A program made the position numbers and the translations under genes. DNA of 64,000 nt from Porodaedalea pini (Eukaryota; Basidiomycota; Agaricomycetes; Hymenochaetales; Hymenochaetaceae): positions 1,736,001-1,800,000 of the forward strand of contig NBAY01000003.1 in the NCBI GenBank assembly GCA_002794775.1, written 5' to 3'. Shown piece by piece: positions 23,622 through 36,030 of the stretch. Every line of letters begins with the position of its first letter. The first letter of the stretch is position 1. The notes under the pieces are model-generated. The model had not been told where the DNA came from and made no database searches. It worked only from the letters and a program-made list of their open reading frames with translations.

Positions 23622-23705
23622 TGGAGGCAGTGGGGTTCGAACCCACGCGGGATTGCTCCCATCAGGACTTAAATCTGACATCTTAGACCACTCGATCATA
23701 CCTCC
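23622..23705 (-). tRNA. tRNA-Leu (UAA)
   Basis: The minus strand folds as a type II tRNA. The acceptor arm is GGAGGTA paired with TGCCTCC plus discriminator A. A D-arm is followed by an anticodon stem with loop TTTAAGT (anticodon TAA), a long variable arm as expected for leucine, and a T-arm GTGGG-TTCGAAC-CCCAC. No intron is needed. The B-box GGTTCGAACCC is intact. T-runs suitable for Pol III termination lie within about 30 bases downstream. One A-C mismatch occurs at the base of the anticodon loop. Confidence 0.9.
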
Positions 23706-24029
23706 ATTTTCCCAGGCTCATAACTTGCCATAAATTCCTAGAACAGCTATGCACGCACGAATCCGTGCTGAACAACCATGTCAGCTCTGACCCAGACTTC
23801 AGAAAGCAAACACTAGTACTAGTACTGACTCGACTAACGCATCCGAGCTGATAACTTGTACACCAGATAGTGCATGGAATGGTTACCATTTACGGAAATT
23901 AAGCCGTGGGAAGGCCAGTGAGTCGCTTCGGTGCAACTTCGTCGAAGCCGAAGTCTGGGCTCGGCACGTACAAATATCTCGGACTCCATCGGTTAGTTCA
24001 AATTCCTTACCTGTAACTCGTCTACTCTC
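23706..24029. promoter_or_regulatory. Upstream region of the MFS transporter gene
   Basis: Intergenic sequence between the tRNA and the MFS start. CTAGTACTAGTACT, a short tandem/palindromic motif, lies at about 23813-23826. No coding region is seen. Confidence 0.4.
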
Positions 24030-26393
24030 ATGGACGCTGGCGACATTGACGAGGTGCAGTCTACCGATCTCGACGGACAGTCACGGACAACTGTCATTCT
24101 AATTCAGGAAGACACGGACTCCCGTCCTGCATCGACGCTCAATGTCGCGTCGGTGAACGACAACGTTCGGCGAGAGCAGGGTATAGTTTTCTACCCTGGA
24201 GAAGGGACTCCAGAATCTCCTTACATTGTCGATTGGGAGCCCGAAGACCCGGCCAATCCGTACAATTGGGATAAATCAAGAAAAAAGTGGCCACTGACAT
24301 GCCTTGTGAGTTCAAAAACCTCTCCAGAGCTATATGTCGTGGTTATTGATGAATACACGCTAGCTGGCAGCAGGAACATTATGCGTCTCGTTCTCTAGTA
24401 GCTCTTATAGCGGTGGTCTTTCTTATACAATGGAGGATCTTCATATCTCTCGAGAAGTGGCCGTCCTTGGTATTTCACTATATGTTCTTGGATTCGGTCT
24501 AGGGTATGAGCTTCGCATGCCTTTTCTTGTTGAGAATTCTAATTCTGTCACCTGCCCCCCTCCTTTCCACCTCCAGACCTCTCGTTTTTGCGCCATTGAG
24601 CGAGGTGAGTGCCGTTGCGAAATTCCCGACGTTGTCCGATCGCTTATCAGCAAACATGACTCAGATGTATGGGAGAGTAAGACCCAAGTTACGAGTTTAC
24701 GGCTTTCCGCCGAGGCGTATAGATTCAAAATTGACCAATTATTTGTCTATCCATTCAGCGTTTAGTATTCATGTGTACTTTTGCACCGTACACGCTCCTC
24801 CATATGGGAGGTGCATTGGCTCAGAACATACGAACCTTACTCATTTGCCGGCTCCTCACCGGCATAATGGGATCTTCGCGTACGTGAACAGTCGACAATA
24901 TTTGGCGGGAAGAAGGAAAGCTGATTCAGTTTTTAAAGCGCTTACGAATGCAGGAGGGGCCATCTCCGATATGTGGGTAGCTCGCGAACGTGGCGTTGCA
25001 GTCGCTCTTTACTCAACAGCTCCGTTCCTAGGTCCGGGTGAGTACGAATTGTGTAACTCGACAATCTCGTCCTTTACTGACTTCCTTAAGTTATCGGCCC
25101 TATAGTTGGTGGTTTCGTTTCACAGGATCAGAAAATCGGGTGGCGATTTAATTTCTGGATAATGATGATGCTCTCTGGTGTCGTACTGATCTTGGGTTGC
25201 TTATTCATGCCCGAAACTGTGGGTTTCCTTTGTTCCTCGGTTGAATGCCTTTTAATTCCCCTGACTCCATAGTATGCACCCGTTTTACTTCGTCGACGAG
25301 CGCGACGCTTACGACGACAATCCGAAGGGAAAACTATTTACATTTCAAAGTTCGACCTTACACGGTCACATTCCTTATTGCAAACATTTAAAGTCAACTT
25401 GAGGCGACCTTTCGGTGCGCTAATTCATACTCGGGTAAAGCGCCTAATTGACATTTGTCCGCAGTCTTCTTGTTGTTTGAGCCTATTGTGACACTGCTTG
25501 CGTTATACATCTCACTCGCGTATGCCATTTTATACGCGCTCTTTGCCGCCTTTCCGATTGTATTTGAGGAACATCGCCATTTCACCGCCGGACAAGGCGG
25601 TCTAGCGTTTCTCGGTGTCGGACTCGGCATGTGCATCGGCGCCGCTCTCACCCCGATCCAGAATCGTTTATATTGGCGAGTAATGGATCTCAGTCCGACC
25701 GGGAAAGCACCGCCGGAAGCGTGAGTCTTGAATCGAAAAAGGGACTTAAAAAAAGACAATTCACCATTGATTCATTCAACAGACGACTATACATTTCAAT
25801 ATTTGGCGCTGCGTTGCTTCCAATCGGCCTTTTCTGGTTCGCTTGGTACGCACTAGACATACTCATACTGTCTATACACACTTACCCTAGTTGGCTACCA
25901 GGACCTCCTTCCCGTCGATTTCGTACCTTGCTCCCATTTTTGCTGGTGTTCCATTCGGGACAGCTATTTCAACGATCCTTCAGTCGCTTACCGCATACCT
26001 GGTGGATTCGTACACTATATATTCAGCAAGTGCTATCGCGGCGACCGTCGTACTTCGGTCCATTTTTGCCTGCGCATTCCCGCTATTCAGCCCCTTCATG
26101 TTCGCAGCATTAGGAGATCAATGGGCTATGAGCGTCTTTGCGTTCTTGTCTCTCGCATGCATGCCTATCCCTCTACTGTTCTTCGTGAGTTTTCTTACCC
26201 CCTTGGATTCAGACGTCTGACTGACCACGTTGTGGGTCAGAAATACGGCAGGTTCATTCGCGCAAAGTCTCGTTTTGCGATCAAAGACGAGCCGATGCCT
26301 GATGACTGGGTTTCGACAGGCCCAAGCCCTCTCAACCCAAAGTTCAATGTGCCCGAGAAGATAAAAGAAAAGGATATTGGACAAGCGGCTTGA
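24030..26393 (+). CDS. MFS multidrug transporter (DHA1 family)
   Basis: Exons assemble into a 12-helix major facilitator. The cytosolic N-terminus ends in EDPANPYNWDKSRKKW, a signature of fungal DHA1 pumps. It continues with SSSYSGGLSYTMEDLHIS, GLGPLVFAPLSE followed by MYGR (motif A-like loop), MGGALAQNIRTLLICRLLTG, NAGGAISDMW and PETYAPVLLRRRA after TM6. The C-terminal half has FLLFEPIVTLLALYISLAYA and the final helices to LSLACMPIPLLFF. The C-tail ends KDIGQAA. About nine short introns are consistent with a continuous frame; one (ending at GTCCGCAG before FLLFEP) needs the donor GTGCGC to keep phase. Such proteins export drugs or secondary metabolites by proton antiport at the plasma membrane; the substrate is unknown. 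Confidence 0.9.
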
Positions 26394-26704
26394 GTATAAA
26401 CGCTTAATAGGTATTCATAGAGATAAATTTCTTTGGATTCTAGGATAGGTTTTCTGTGCACAGTACTTGTGGATTGTTACGTAATTGCACATTTTGTCTT
26501 CGAAAGGCTGACCTGAGATTGAAACTTTCTTTACTCCAGTGTTAACTGTGCACTGGCAGCTCATAGCTCTCTAGAGCCATACTTTTCTCCGACCTGTCGT
26601 GTTTAAGAAACGGCAAATACACTCTCTTTAAATTTCTCTTTCCCCCCTACTCAGTCGGGAAACTGAAGCCATTTTTTTTCCGCATTTTCCACCTGGCAAA
26701 TTCG
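26394..26704. other. Intergenic region between MFS and single-exon gene
   Basis: This stretch holds the 3' UTR of the transporter and the promoter of the next gene on the same strand. A pyrimidine tract (TTTCTCTTTCCCCCC-like) lies shortly before the ATG. No gene is seen. Confidence 0.45.
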
Positions 26705-27904
26705 ATGGCAGTTGCAGTGGAATCGACTCCAGACAGTTCATTCGAGCTCGCCCCCGAGGCTGAGTGCCAGGGAAATCCAACAGAATCAGGTCTTTCCCTG
26801 CCCAATGTATTCGTGACACCACCGGAGGAGGAATTCGACTCACCGCCCTGGTGTTGCTTCGACGCAGACAAGGATGCTCAGCCGGGTGCGTTCGTGTACG
26901 AGGACCTCGTAAACGAAGACTTCGACTACACTGCTCACGCCGAGGATGATGTCTTCGGCAGAGATGCGACGCTCGAAATGGCGGGTAACGGGGAGCGGGA
27001 GGATGTGTACGTTATGCGTAGCTTGGTGCAGGAGGCAGAGTACTTGAGGGAGAAGCTGAAGTCGCTGGAACTATCCACTGGGACGCGACCATCCCCTACA
27101 TTTGCTCCTGTAGAGGATGAGGACGAGGAGCTGGGCGACGAGCCAGTGGCTACCCCAACGGTTTCCACACCCACTCAGCCGGAACCGAAGGTCAAGCGAA
27201 TGAAGTCGCTTTTTTCGTTCAAAGCACTGGGCCGCAAAAAGTCTCACAAACAGGATTCCTCATCTACATTCCCCGCGTCAGCCTCTGAAAACGACTTAGG
27301 ATCTTCGTTGTCGAAGGTCCAGGATGTGGAGGTCGTCAGCACACGGTCAGGGTACTCGAGCTCCTCCTGGAAGTCGAGCTTCTCGCGCTTTAAAATTACG
27401 TCAAAAAAATCGGCTGCAGCTTCGCTGGAAGATGGATTAGACATGAGGACTTCGATAAGTGCACATCGATCATGCGAGGAGTTTTCTTCAGGCAAGGATG
27501 CAGATGTGGTGTTGAAACGCCGCTTCTCGATCTTCGACCTTTCCCGCCGTCGATCCTCCATCTCTTCGCAGTCTATGATCCCTACCGTCCCTACTGCTCT
27601 TAGCATCATGCCCAGCATGAACCAGTCTAGCTCCTCTGTCTCGACGTCTTCCGTCCCTCCAACACCCGACGTGGCGACCTGCGTTCTGAGCTCACCGCCT
27701 GACTCGCCGATAGAGAAGTCCAGCAATAGAATCCCACCTGTGGACACTTCCTCCCTCATCTCCGTGATGGACGTCCTCTCTGTTGATAATATTGCCGCAT
27801 CGTTAACCTTGCCGTCATCTCACGCCGTAGTTTCCGACGGATCATTCGCTTTGGACCCACTTCATTTTGAATCCCTGCAATTCAATTCCGACGACTTTCC
27901 ATGA
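26705..27904 (+). CDS. Uncharacterised 399-residue single-exon protein
   Basis: I do not recognise a family. The frame is open for 399 codons without introns, which is unusual in this intron-rich block. The N-terminal third is acidic (TPPEEEFDSPPWCCFDADKD, EDEDEELGDEP) with a short helix-prone stretch (SLVQEAEYLREKLKSLE). The middle is basic and Ser-rich (KRMKSLFSFKALGRKKSHKQ; RRFSIFDLSRRRSS), resembling phosphorylatable nuclear-localisation or membrane-binding patches. The tail is Ser/Thr/Pro-rich and ends LHFESLQFNSDDFP. No signal peptide or membrane segment is visible. Codon use and CpG content match neighbouring genes, so it is probably real. Confidence 0.7.
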   Translation: MAVAVESTPDSSFELAPEAECQGNPTESGLSLPNVFVTPPEEEFDSPPWCCFDADKDAQPGAFVYEDLVNEDFDYTAHAEDDVFGRDATLEMAGNGEREDVYVMRSLVQEAEYLREKLKSLELSTGTRPSPTFAPVEDEDEELGDEPVATPTVSTPTQPEPKVKRMKSLFSFKALGRKKSHKQDSSSTFPASASENDLGSSLSKVQDVEVVSTRSGYSSSSWKSSFSRFKITSKKSAAASLEDGLDMRTSISAHRSCEEFSSGKDADVVLKRRFSIFDLSRRRSSISSQSMIPTVPTALSIMPSMNQSSSSVSTSSVPPTPDVATCVLSSPPDSPIEKSSNRIPPVDTSSLISVMDVLSVDNIAASLTLPSSHAVVSDGSFALDPLHFESLQFNSDDFP

Positions 27905-28243
27905 TTATTCTAGCAATTTATACCCATGAATCACTCGATACCGGACATCCAGCTGTCTCTGCACATAGCACTTCCCCTCTGAGAATGAGCTATGAGGTTC
28001 TTCGTCAGTCCTCAAGCCCCTTCTTCCCTTGTTCGTCTTCGTCGTGCTTATATATAATCTTAGTGTCTTATCCCCTGCGCATGTCCTTCATCATCCTTGT
28101 CGTTCGTAAATTTCTGCTACGCCTCGCTCAAGGCTGTAGACTAGCTACGATTAAGTGGTATATACGTATCTACAGCCGCAATATTGTCACTGCACAAAGC
28201 TCAGGACGAGTCTGATGCATGAACGACGGAGTACACCATGTTC
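27905..28243. other. Convergent intergenic region
   Basis: Between two gene 3' ends. Short open frames occur but show no family resemblance. Nothing further is seen. Confidence 0.45.
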
Positions 28244-31200
28244 CTAGTATTTCTCAGCCAACACTGCGAGAATCAAACGTGAGGATGGATATATCAATAA
28301 GAGGGTGGGATGCTCACTCATCGCAACCAAGGATGTCCAACCAGTAAAAGGATGACTAGAAGGAGGTTAGATTTTCAGATGTACGCATAGGCCAAAGGGC
28401 AGACCTTCTCCGGCCCTCTCCTGTTAGCGCGTCGTACTGCTCCCAAACATATCCAGTACTTTCATACTGCTTAAAAACATTGTCAACGATGTTCTTGCGC
28501 AGCTCCACATATATTTCTCTTGCTCTTGACTGGTTCGGACCCGGTTCTTTCGCATATATCTACCAATCATCTGTCAGGAGGATCACCCACGAGTCCACAC
28601 GAGCTCTCACCTTGTACAAAGAGCTCAACGCCATATAATTCATCTGAATCCAGATGGGTCCTTTCCAGTAGTTTTCGCCCTGCCCAAAGTCGGGGTGCGA
28701 AGCCGACAGGCTACGAATACCGAAGGGCGACCATAGGTGATCGGGTGAACGAAGAATATCGAGGATCGGACCGAGATGAGGCGATGATGGCTCAAGAAGG
28801 CCAAGTAAGAAAGGAAAGAGAGAAAGGTAGCCCTTGTTGCAGACAAAGTATGATTCATCTGCATTTCGTCGTAAGAATAGTCCATACCCAATTTTAAAGA
28901 GATCGACCTACCATCCGAGTTGACACCGACATCACAGTACATTTCGTCCTCTTCGCTCCAATGGAGGTCTTCTAAGTTATCGAGGATCGCCTTCTCAATG
29001 GCAATAAATGATTTCTCATCATCAGTTTCGCCAATATAGCCTGCAATGTCACGCATCGTTCTCGTAAAGAAGGCCATCCAAGACATCAAGTCAAGATGCA
29101 ATTCGCCCGCATGCGGAGGGCCACGCGGATAGTCATCCATCCCACTAGTCAGTACATGCTGCTCAGAACGGCCGCGCCACCGATATGCCTCTGAGCGAGA
29201 GCGCGCTGTGCGTCCATACTGTTTGATCTGGCCGCGCTGAGTGCGACGGAACCAATCGTAGTGACGCTTAAGCTTAGGGTAAATCGACCGTAAGAATTCC
29301 TGGGCGAGCTCAGGATTTCTGAGGTAGACGTCTCCTGCTGGAGGAGATAATGCCTCGTCATCCACGACTATCTGCGAGTCCATGCCGTAGTCCAAGCCTA
29401 GGTCAGCATCTGATGGACCTAAATCGAATGCTTTCAGTCTGTCGATGAACGCGGTTACTGCCATGGTGAGCGTTGGCGGGTTGGCATAAGATGGAACTTG
29501 AGTGATAAACTCGTCAGGAACCTTGCTGCGAGCCTCCTCTCCCAGAATCTGCTCTCGAGCAACCCAACCGTCTTCATCAATGAGATCGATCCAGTCTTTT
29601 AAGATTTCAAGACTTAAATTGAATAGTTAGCCCAGGGCTGCAAGAAGCCTGACAAACAGTTTGTTACCTCAAGTCGTTGTCCCAAACCCCGATATGTAGA
29701 AGATGGAAACCCTCGTCCCTAGATGCCACAGATTAGTTCTTGCTCAGATTGTGCTTATGTTCAAAAAGGCTGACCAGTAGAAACCCCTTGGGAAAAAGCT
29801 TCGACTCGGAGTTGCTGTCAATAAAGCTCTTGCCTCGGTCAAATGAGGCCCGGGCTTGTCCTCATCGTCTGCCGTTTCATCCTCGTCCCATTCATGCGTG
29901 ACGCTAGGGTCGACAATAGAATTCCCATAGAAGTAGCCCACACCTCCTAAAAGATTTGAAGTGATGGCTCTAGAGAAAGCAACTAACGAGTCGGATGCGC
30001 CTTCGGGCATAGGGAACTTTTCGTTGAATTTTTTCGCATACTTTTCCTTGAAGGCAGGAATTCCGTTATCAAGGAGGGATGCTACAGACAATATTATTAG
30101 AAGTATTCACTCGCCATCGATTTTGTGCACCAACTTACAGCTCAATTTCTGCTTCGCACTTCCGCTCTCAAAAAAAACATCAAACTGAAATTCTCCGTCA
30201 AACGATTTTTGAACAGCATAGAGGTTGCTGGATGAGTAAATTTCGTCTGGGAGCTGAAGCACAAAAGATGGATCTGGGGCACCCTTTGCTGGGTCCTGAT
30301 AGGGTGCAATCACCGACTGAGCATGTTTGAGGATGGCATTCATCAAGTGCTCTAATGCACTACCCTCAAATTTTGATACGTAATAGAAGAAAACAAGAAG
30401 ACAGACCTCTGGCTTTCCAAACATCTCCTGGAGCAGTTCGTAAACCCATGAAGTGTGTTCTTCCGATGCGAGCAGCGAAAGCATGAGCATGAGGAGCGTT
30501 CGTGACAGCGTTATTATCAGGACCTAAAGCCACCAGGTCAGATAACATGAGTCAAACATAAAGTGCTACTCGCCATCTACAATGCGAATTGTAAAGTCTC
30601 CAAGGTCAGGAGTACTTCCAGAGAACTTGACTGCCCCTTCTAATCCCTGTCGAATGAAAATTAGGGCACGTCATTCAAAGCCAAGGATGAACTCACGTTC
30701 TCGTCCTCATCCGTATCCATCTCCAGACCCCCTAGTCCATCGATTCCGAAATAGGATATGAACGATGTTCGGGACGGAAGCTCTAGTTGTAACACGCAAA
30801 ATTATAGCATTGAAGAATAAAGATACTCGGATGCTTACCAGGGTTCAGAGGTTTACCTTTGATTCTGGCAGCCCAGCTGCCGCCATGCCCTCCTCCTTGG
30901 ACTTTCAGAAGTTCAGTAGTGACTTTCACATTGTTTCGTGGGTCATTTAGGACTTGGATGCCTCCCTCTCGCGCGTCATGTTCAGTCCAAGTGTAACCTG
31001 ACAGACCATCGCCCTGGTCGCAAGCATGGCGAGCCTCTGGATATACAGCAAGTGAGTAAGAGGTCTAGACTGTACCGTAGCTCCCGACTAAGCCTACTCT
31101 GGAAAGATTGAAAGTCCTGCGTTCCATGCCATATTAATCCTGTCATGAGGGACTGGGAGAGACGCGGCCGTAGACCAAAATACAGATTCGGCCTGTACGT

Positions 31201-31296
31201 GCCCCAGAGTAAAGACTGCGAGTCATTTGAAGGGACAGCATTAGAGGCTGTGCCCAAAGCCAGGGGCAGCAGCAGGACAGAGAGAAAAGAACGCAT
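28244..31296 (-). CDS. ER mannosyl-oligosaccharide glucosidase (GH63, glucosidase I)
   Basis: ATG 31296 opens a signal peptide or signal anchor (MRSFLSVLLLPLALGTAS), followed by SLLWGTYRPNLYFGLRPR, a GH63 N-terminal hallmark. The catalytic (alpha/alpha) barrel includes the YDWFRRTQRGQ and RWRGRSEQHVLTSGMDDYPR blocks, then GELHLDLMSWMAFFTRTMRDIA, GENYWKGPIWIQMNYMALSS and the terminal GEGRRSHPFTGWTSLVAM followed, after a last intron, by MLAEKY. More than ten introns are present, some in frame. The enzyme removes the outer glucose from N-linked Glc3Man9GlcNAc2 in the ER lumen, the first trimming step of glycoprotein maturation. It is transcribed divergently from Atg8 with a 184-base gap. Confidence 0.9.
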
Positions 31297-31480
31297 ATGG
31301 CGGACTGCGCTGAGCTTGCGGCCGGAGCGACACGTCTCAAGACGCGTGACGTGATTTGATGCACGTGAATCGTGATCGTGACTCCATTGCCTCGCCACTT
31401 CCATCGCGCAGATGTCGTCCTCTTGCTTCTGACCACCATCTTAACTACACCGTATATCTTGCACTACATTCCGAGACACG
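31297..31480. promoter_or_regulatory. Compact bidirectional promoter of GH63 and Atg8
   Basis: Only 184 bases separate the two start codons. The interval holds TGACGTGA at 31347-31354 and CACGTG at 31362-31367. TGACGTG-type boxes are bound by bZIP factors, including Hac1/XBP1-type unfolded-protein-response regulators, and CACGTG by bHLH factors. A role in joint control of ER glycan trimming and autophagy is inference. Confidence 0.55.
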
Positions 31481-32085
<605 letters not shown>

Positions 32086-33029
32086 TCGTCTACGTGACTC
32101 AGACGCGACTGCGGCGAGTGGACTTATCCTTTTACGACAGTCGTCTTCAGCATCTCGCGTTGTGACCTTCCTCTCTTTGTTCTGTTCTACACGCCATTAT
32201 TGTATATCTCGTTGCATCCCGAGTCGTCTCCATCGAAGGTTATATGTGTATTTTACGATTGCTTTGCCATTCTTTTTTCCTTCACCAAGAATATATAAGA
32301 CCACGACATCCTGTGATCCAATCTTGCGTTCATAGTGCTTCATTGACTGCAAGCAACAACAGTCGCGAGTTGCTGAGACAAGCGACTCTCAGACTGCTCT
32401 TGCCATAGAAGTCAATTTAGTGAGCAATAGCATCTCGAGTTTAGGAAGGTTGTCGTGAACTAACATCTCCGAAATCGCAGTTCAACTTCGTTATCTGTCT
32501 TTGGAAAGTCGGCTTCTTTGAGGTCTGCTCAAGCCATAGAAGACGAACTTTGCACCATTTTTCCAATATATCCGAGGTATCTTGATTAGCAAAGCCGGAG
32601 AGTACAAACGGTAAGCATCTACTTCCTACACCCTTCCATACTATAGTAGCTGTCGTGCTGACGAACATACTGGTACTGTCTCTTGCAGTGGCCAAAAAAC
32701 ATGCGCACTTCTGAGTCGTTTTGAACGGGAGAGTTCGCTGCTGCAAGGTTGGAGACATGCGTGCAAAGGAAGAGCAGCCATTTTTGCAGTCTCTGCTCAC
32801 TTTGCATTCCTTTTTGTCTTTGTTAATGGTCCCCTGAAAGCAATCCTGCCCTCAGAGGGTCGGAATGCGTCTTTTACTTGGCGCTGCAATGCACCTCGAA
32901 TAGGCCGAGGTCTGCGTTTTACTTTGACGAACGATAAATTAAAGTAGGCATGCATTCCCTGTTGCAGGACGTTCGATTCGGATTGCTGCAATTCCCCTTC
33001 GTCTTCTTTCTGTCTACTTCTAGTTCAAG
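32086..33029. other. Gene-poor 940-base stretch
   Basis: Several short open frames occur on both strands (for instance minus 32441-32800 and 32797-32991), but none shows a domain, splice chain or homology I can defend. The Atg8 3' UTR and the promoter of the next gene must lie here. A small gene or non-coding RNA cannot be excluded. Confidence 0.4.
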
Positions 33030-33888
33030 ATGTCTTCTGTCGTGTTTCGTTCCAGTATCTTAGTTTGTAAGTGGTACGGTTTATCTTTCCAAGACTTACA
33101 CTCGACGCTTAACCACCCTCAAAGTTCTGCTTCTGCTGTTCAATGGAGGATCGATAGCACTTGGAGCACTTCCTTACTTCTACGGTCCAGCACAAGGTGA
33201 GCCTTTGCGATGAACTCTGCCCTGTTCAGCGTTATTCACTTGAAGAGTCAAGCCTTCCAAATCCTCCAATTGGCCATGGCTGGTGCAGCGTTCATTCTCG
33301 CGATAGTGCTGTGAGTGTTAACATACTATCTTGCTCGATATGTACTCAAAATATACACTTCCACAGACCATGTTTCGTCATTGCAAAGAGCGGCGCGAGT
33401 GTATTTGCGGAAACCATAGTTTACTTGCTGATATCCTTGATTGATATCGGTAAGTGTCGTTAACTCGTCTTTTGTCGCGGTGCTCACTCATGACATTATG
33501 GCATTCTCTTCAACAAGTTGCTTCTGTCCTCATAACACTTCGATGGATCAACCATAATCTCCAGAAGGACTATAAGCATGTTCCCAAAGTACCAACGATC
33601 GTCATCATGATAGTAAGCGTCTCATGGGCTGCCTCACTAGCAGGTAAGCTCAGACCTAGACTTCATCGCTTTCTCAAATCCAGAAATAATCGTGTTATAA
33701 ATGCAGGTCTCATTGGATTCTTCCTCGCTATGATCGACTCCTGCTCGAAGGCTATACGCAAGGCTAGAGATGGCCGTCCACCTAACCAACGCCGAGGGTC
33801 GTTGCCCATACAGACACCTCCGCGTGAATTAAGGTCCGCTCCATATGCGCAACCACATACAACATACAATGGAAGAGCCGGTTTTTGA
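33030..33888 (+). CDS. Small four-helix membrane protein (MARVEL-like topology)
   Basis: Exons join into a protein of roughly 190-200 residues starting MSSVVFRSSILV. Four hydrophobic segments are visible: VFLLLLFNGGSIALGALPYF, LAMAGAAFILAIVLPCFVIA, VFAETIVYLLISLIDIVASV, and VSVSWAASLAGLIGFFLAMI. A basic, Pro-rich cytosolic tail (KARDGRPPNQRRGSLPIQTP) ends YNGRAGF. Topology and spacing resemble MARVEL-domain membrane organisers, but I see no decisive motif. Five short introns, each with GT-AG ends, keep the frame. It could instead be an unrelated lineage-specific tetraspan protein. Confidence 0.7.
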
Positions 33889-34108
33889 GTGCTGAGAGCG
33901 GGCCCAAGCAAACTCGTAGAACGAGCCCGGCAAAGGTGGACTTTATATGACCTATAATAGGGCCATGACCATAAGACAGACGTACCATATCATTTCGCAA
34001 TTCATTGTAGCCTAGTAGATACCCCAAATTATTTTATACATGAGCCTCTTGTTAACATAGATTACGAGCGAGATGACCGGATGGGATAGCACAAGAATTG
34101 TCTAGCCG

Positions 34109-35803
34109 TCATCCCTCCCCCACTGCAGAAGCGACCACCTGCGAAGCTTGGATGTCTTCTTCAACATTACTCTTTTCCAGTCCGTCAAAGTCAATATCAG
34201 GTAGCGCATCGTAAGGCAAATCATCAAACTCCTCCCAATAGAGTCCCCCATCCTCAAGTTCGGCAACTTCCTCGGGGAACGTGCTGGGAATCACCTCTAT
34301 ATGTGCGTCAGCACTACTCTTCGAGGATGAATCGGCATCAGTTGCCGCTGCTACACGAGCATTAACAAATCGCTGGCTTGGAGGACGTTCCGTATCTTCG
34401 GAAGAGACGGCGGCAGCAGCCTTTGGTGGCTGAGGGCTGCTAACATGACCGAGCATGGCTGAAGTAGATGCCCGTCCTGGATCATTAAGAGCATTCAAAG
34501 TGAGAGGAGCGCTGGCAATTTCATCAGACACCGCCGAAATTCCAGCCTTCGTAACAACGAAATCCACGGAGCTAGGAACCGACACTGAGCTGAAAACAAC
34601 GGAGAAGCGTCGTAGCAGGATAGCTTGGTCGTAATCATCGCCTTCTTCTGGCGGACCTGGAAAGACTATCGATCCCGTCGAACCTTCAACAACTCGCCGC
34701 CGCTTCGCCAAAGGAAGAGGATCATCCGGATATCTTCGTCTATTAGTCCTTGTTAGCATGACGCGCGCATTAAGCTGGTTGGCCCAAACAAGCCCCAGGC
34801 CCGCTTCTTTCGCATTTTCCCTCGGGATGGAATGTGCTGAGCTGAACCATCTTGCTTGGTCGCGATAAATGACATCGCCTTTACAAGTACTTTCCTGACT
34901 GTCAGAATAGAAGTCGTTGAAGACGTCCGTCACTTCATTTATGACGACGAATGCGATCCCGTCTCTATTAGCGATGGCGTGCATGATACGGGATAGCTCA
35001 GACAGTGCTTTTGATCTCTCAAAAAGAGTAGAACTAGATGATTTTTCTGCAGTGTGGAAGAGAGCAGAGATTGAGTCGATGACTATGAGCCTGATGGGCT
35101 TTCGCGTGGCGTCCTTGCGAAGATCATCCTGCAAAGTAGGGAAGGTGACCCTCAGAGTGTATGATAACAGCTCGATCGTCGGCACAGCAACGGTGTGTAT
35201 ATCCGAAAGGCTACAAACTGAAGACGACAGTAAGGGATGATACGTGATGAGCTGGTTGAGTCTCTTCGTGGAAAGCTTTGCGTGGGTCGTAAGGTAGCAG
35301 GCAGAACCGGAGAGGCCTCCGAGCATGGGTCGGACTTGGACAAGAAGTGATAGCTGTAGTGCAAGCTGAGTCTTCCCTGATGCGCTTTCGTGGAATGTCA
35401 GAACAAGGGCTACAGACTGTTTCACAGCTTACCTCTCTCCTGAAAGTTCCCAGACCATGCCAATTCTTATACCTCCTCCAATCGCCCTATCCAACGCCGC
35501 ATCACCTGTAGTAAATTTATCATCCCCACTTTTCTCAATCCCGTCTACACGAAGAGAGGTCCTTGAGATCTCTTTGCAGACCTTTTCGACAATTGATTGT
35601 GCTTCGCTCAGTGATATCCTCAGCCTCTTGGAAACTTCGCCGGGCGGTGTCAAAACGACATCGGAAAAATCCTTGAAATTATCTGTATGAGATGAGATAT
35701 GTTCATCATACATAATGTGAGACTACAAACTTTTCTTTAATCCCGCTTTTTGTGCAGGTGAGAGTGCCTGCACATCTTGAAGAGCGTTGGGATGGGAATT
35801 CAT
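34109..35803 (-). CDS. RAD51 paralogue (XRCC3/Rad57-like recombination mediator)
   Basis: The start at 35803 (MNSHPNALQDVQALSPAQK) is favoured because a GT-AG intron then joins it to NFKDFSDVVLTPPGEVSKRL, a helix-hairpin-like head. Next come TTGDAALDRAIGGGIRIGMV, the Walker A motif GESASGKTQ (split by an intron), a Walker B-like strand IRLIVIDSISALF, and GLGLVWANQLNARVMLTRTN near the end of the ATPase core, as in XRCC3. The acidic, Ser-rich C-terminal extension of about 150 residues (EEVAELEDGGLYWEEFDDLP) exceeds the usual core. These proteins help load Rad51 on single-stranded DNA during homologous recombination. A LINE lies just upstream: its ORF1 ATG is only 228 bases from this start. Confidence 0.85.
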
Positions 35804-36030
35804 GTGAGCGCACCTTGATGACTCTGATGAGCCCAGAAAATACGCAAGCCAAGAACGCAGTTTCTGGGAAATGCTAATGGGGCATTTGAAAGGGAGATAT
35901 GTAAGACCCTGGTGCTGAGTTCTAACGTAGAGAAGTGCATAGCGACGGCGTTCAAGCACTCTTTGACTCTTACTCCCATCATCTATCGTGGGAAAGCTCT
36001 TCATCTGCTGTATCTAAATCTCTCTCAACG

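Noticed and set aside
25321..25440. Apparent frameshift in the MFS transporter central loop
   Set aside because: Careful recount shows one continuous frame (RRQSEGKTIYISKF) and a normal intron with donor GTGCGC; the gene looks intact.
27244..27759. 171-residue minus-strand open frame inside the unknown single-exon gene
   Set aside because: It lies antisense to a longer 399-codon frame with better composition and start; treated as a shadow.
32441..32991. Possible small minus-strand gene between Atg8 and the membrane protein
   Set aside because: Overlapping open frames have no consistent splice chain, conserved motif or start; left as unannotated sequence.
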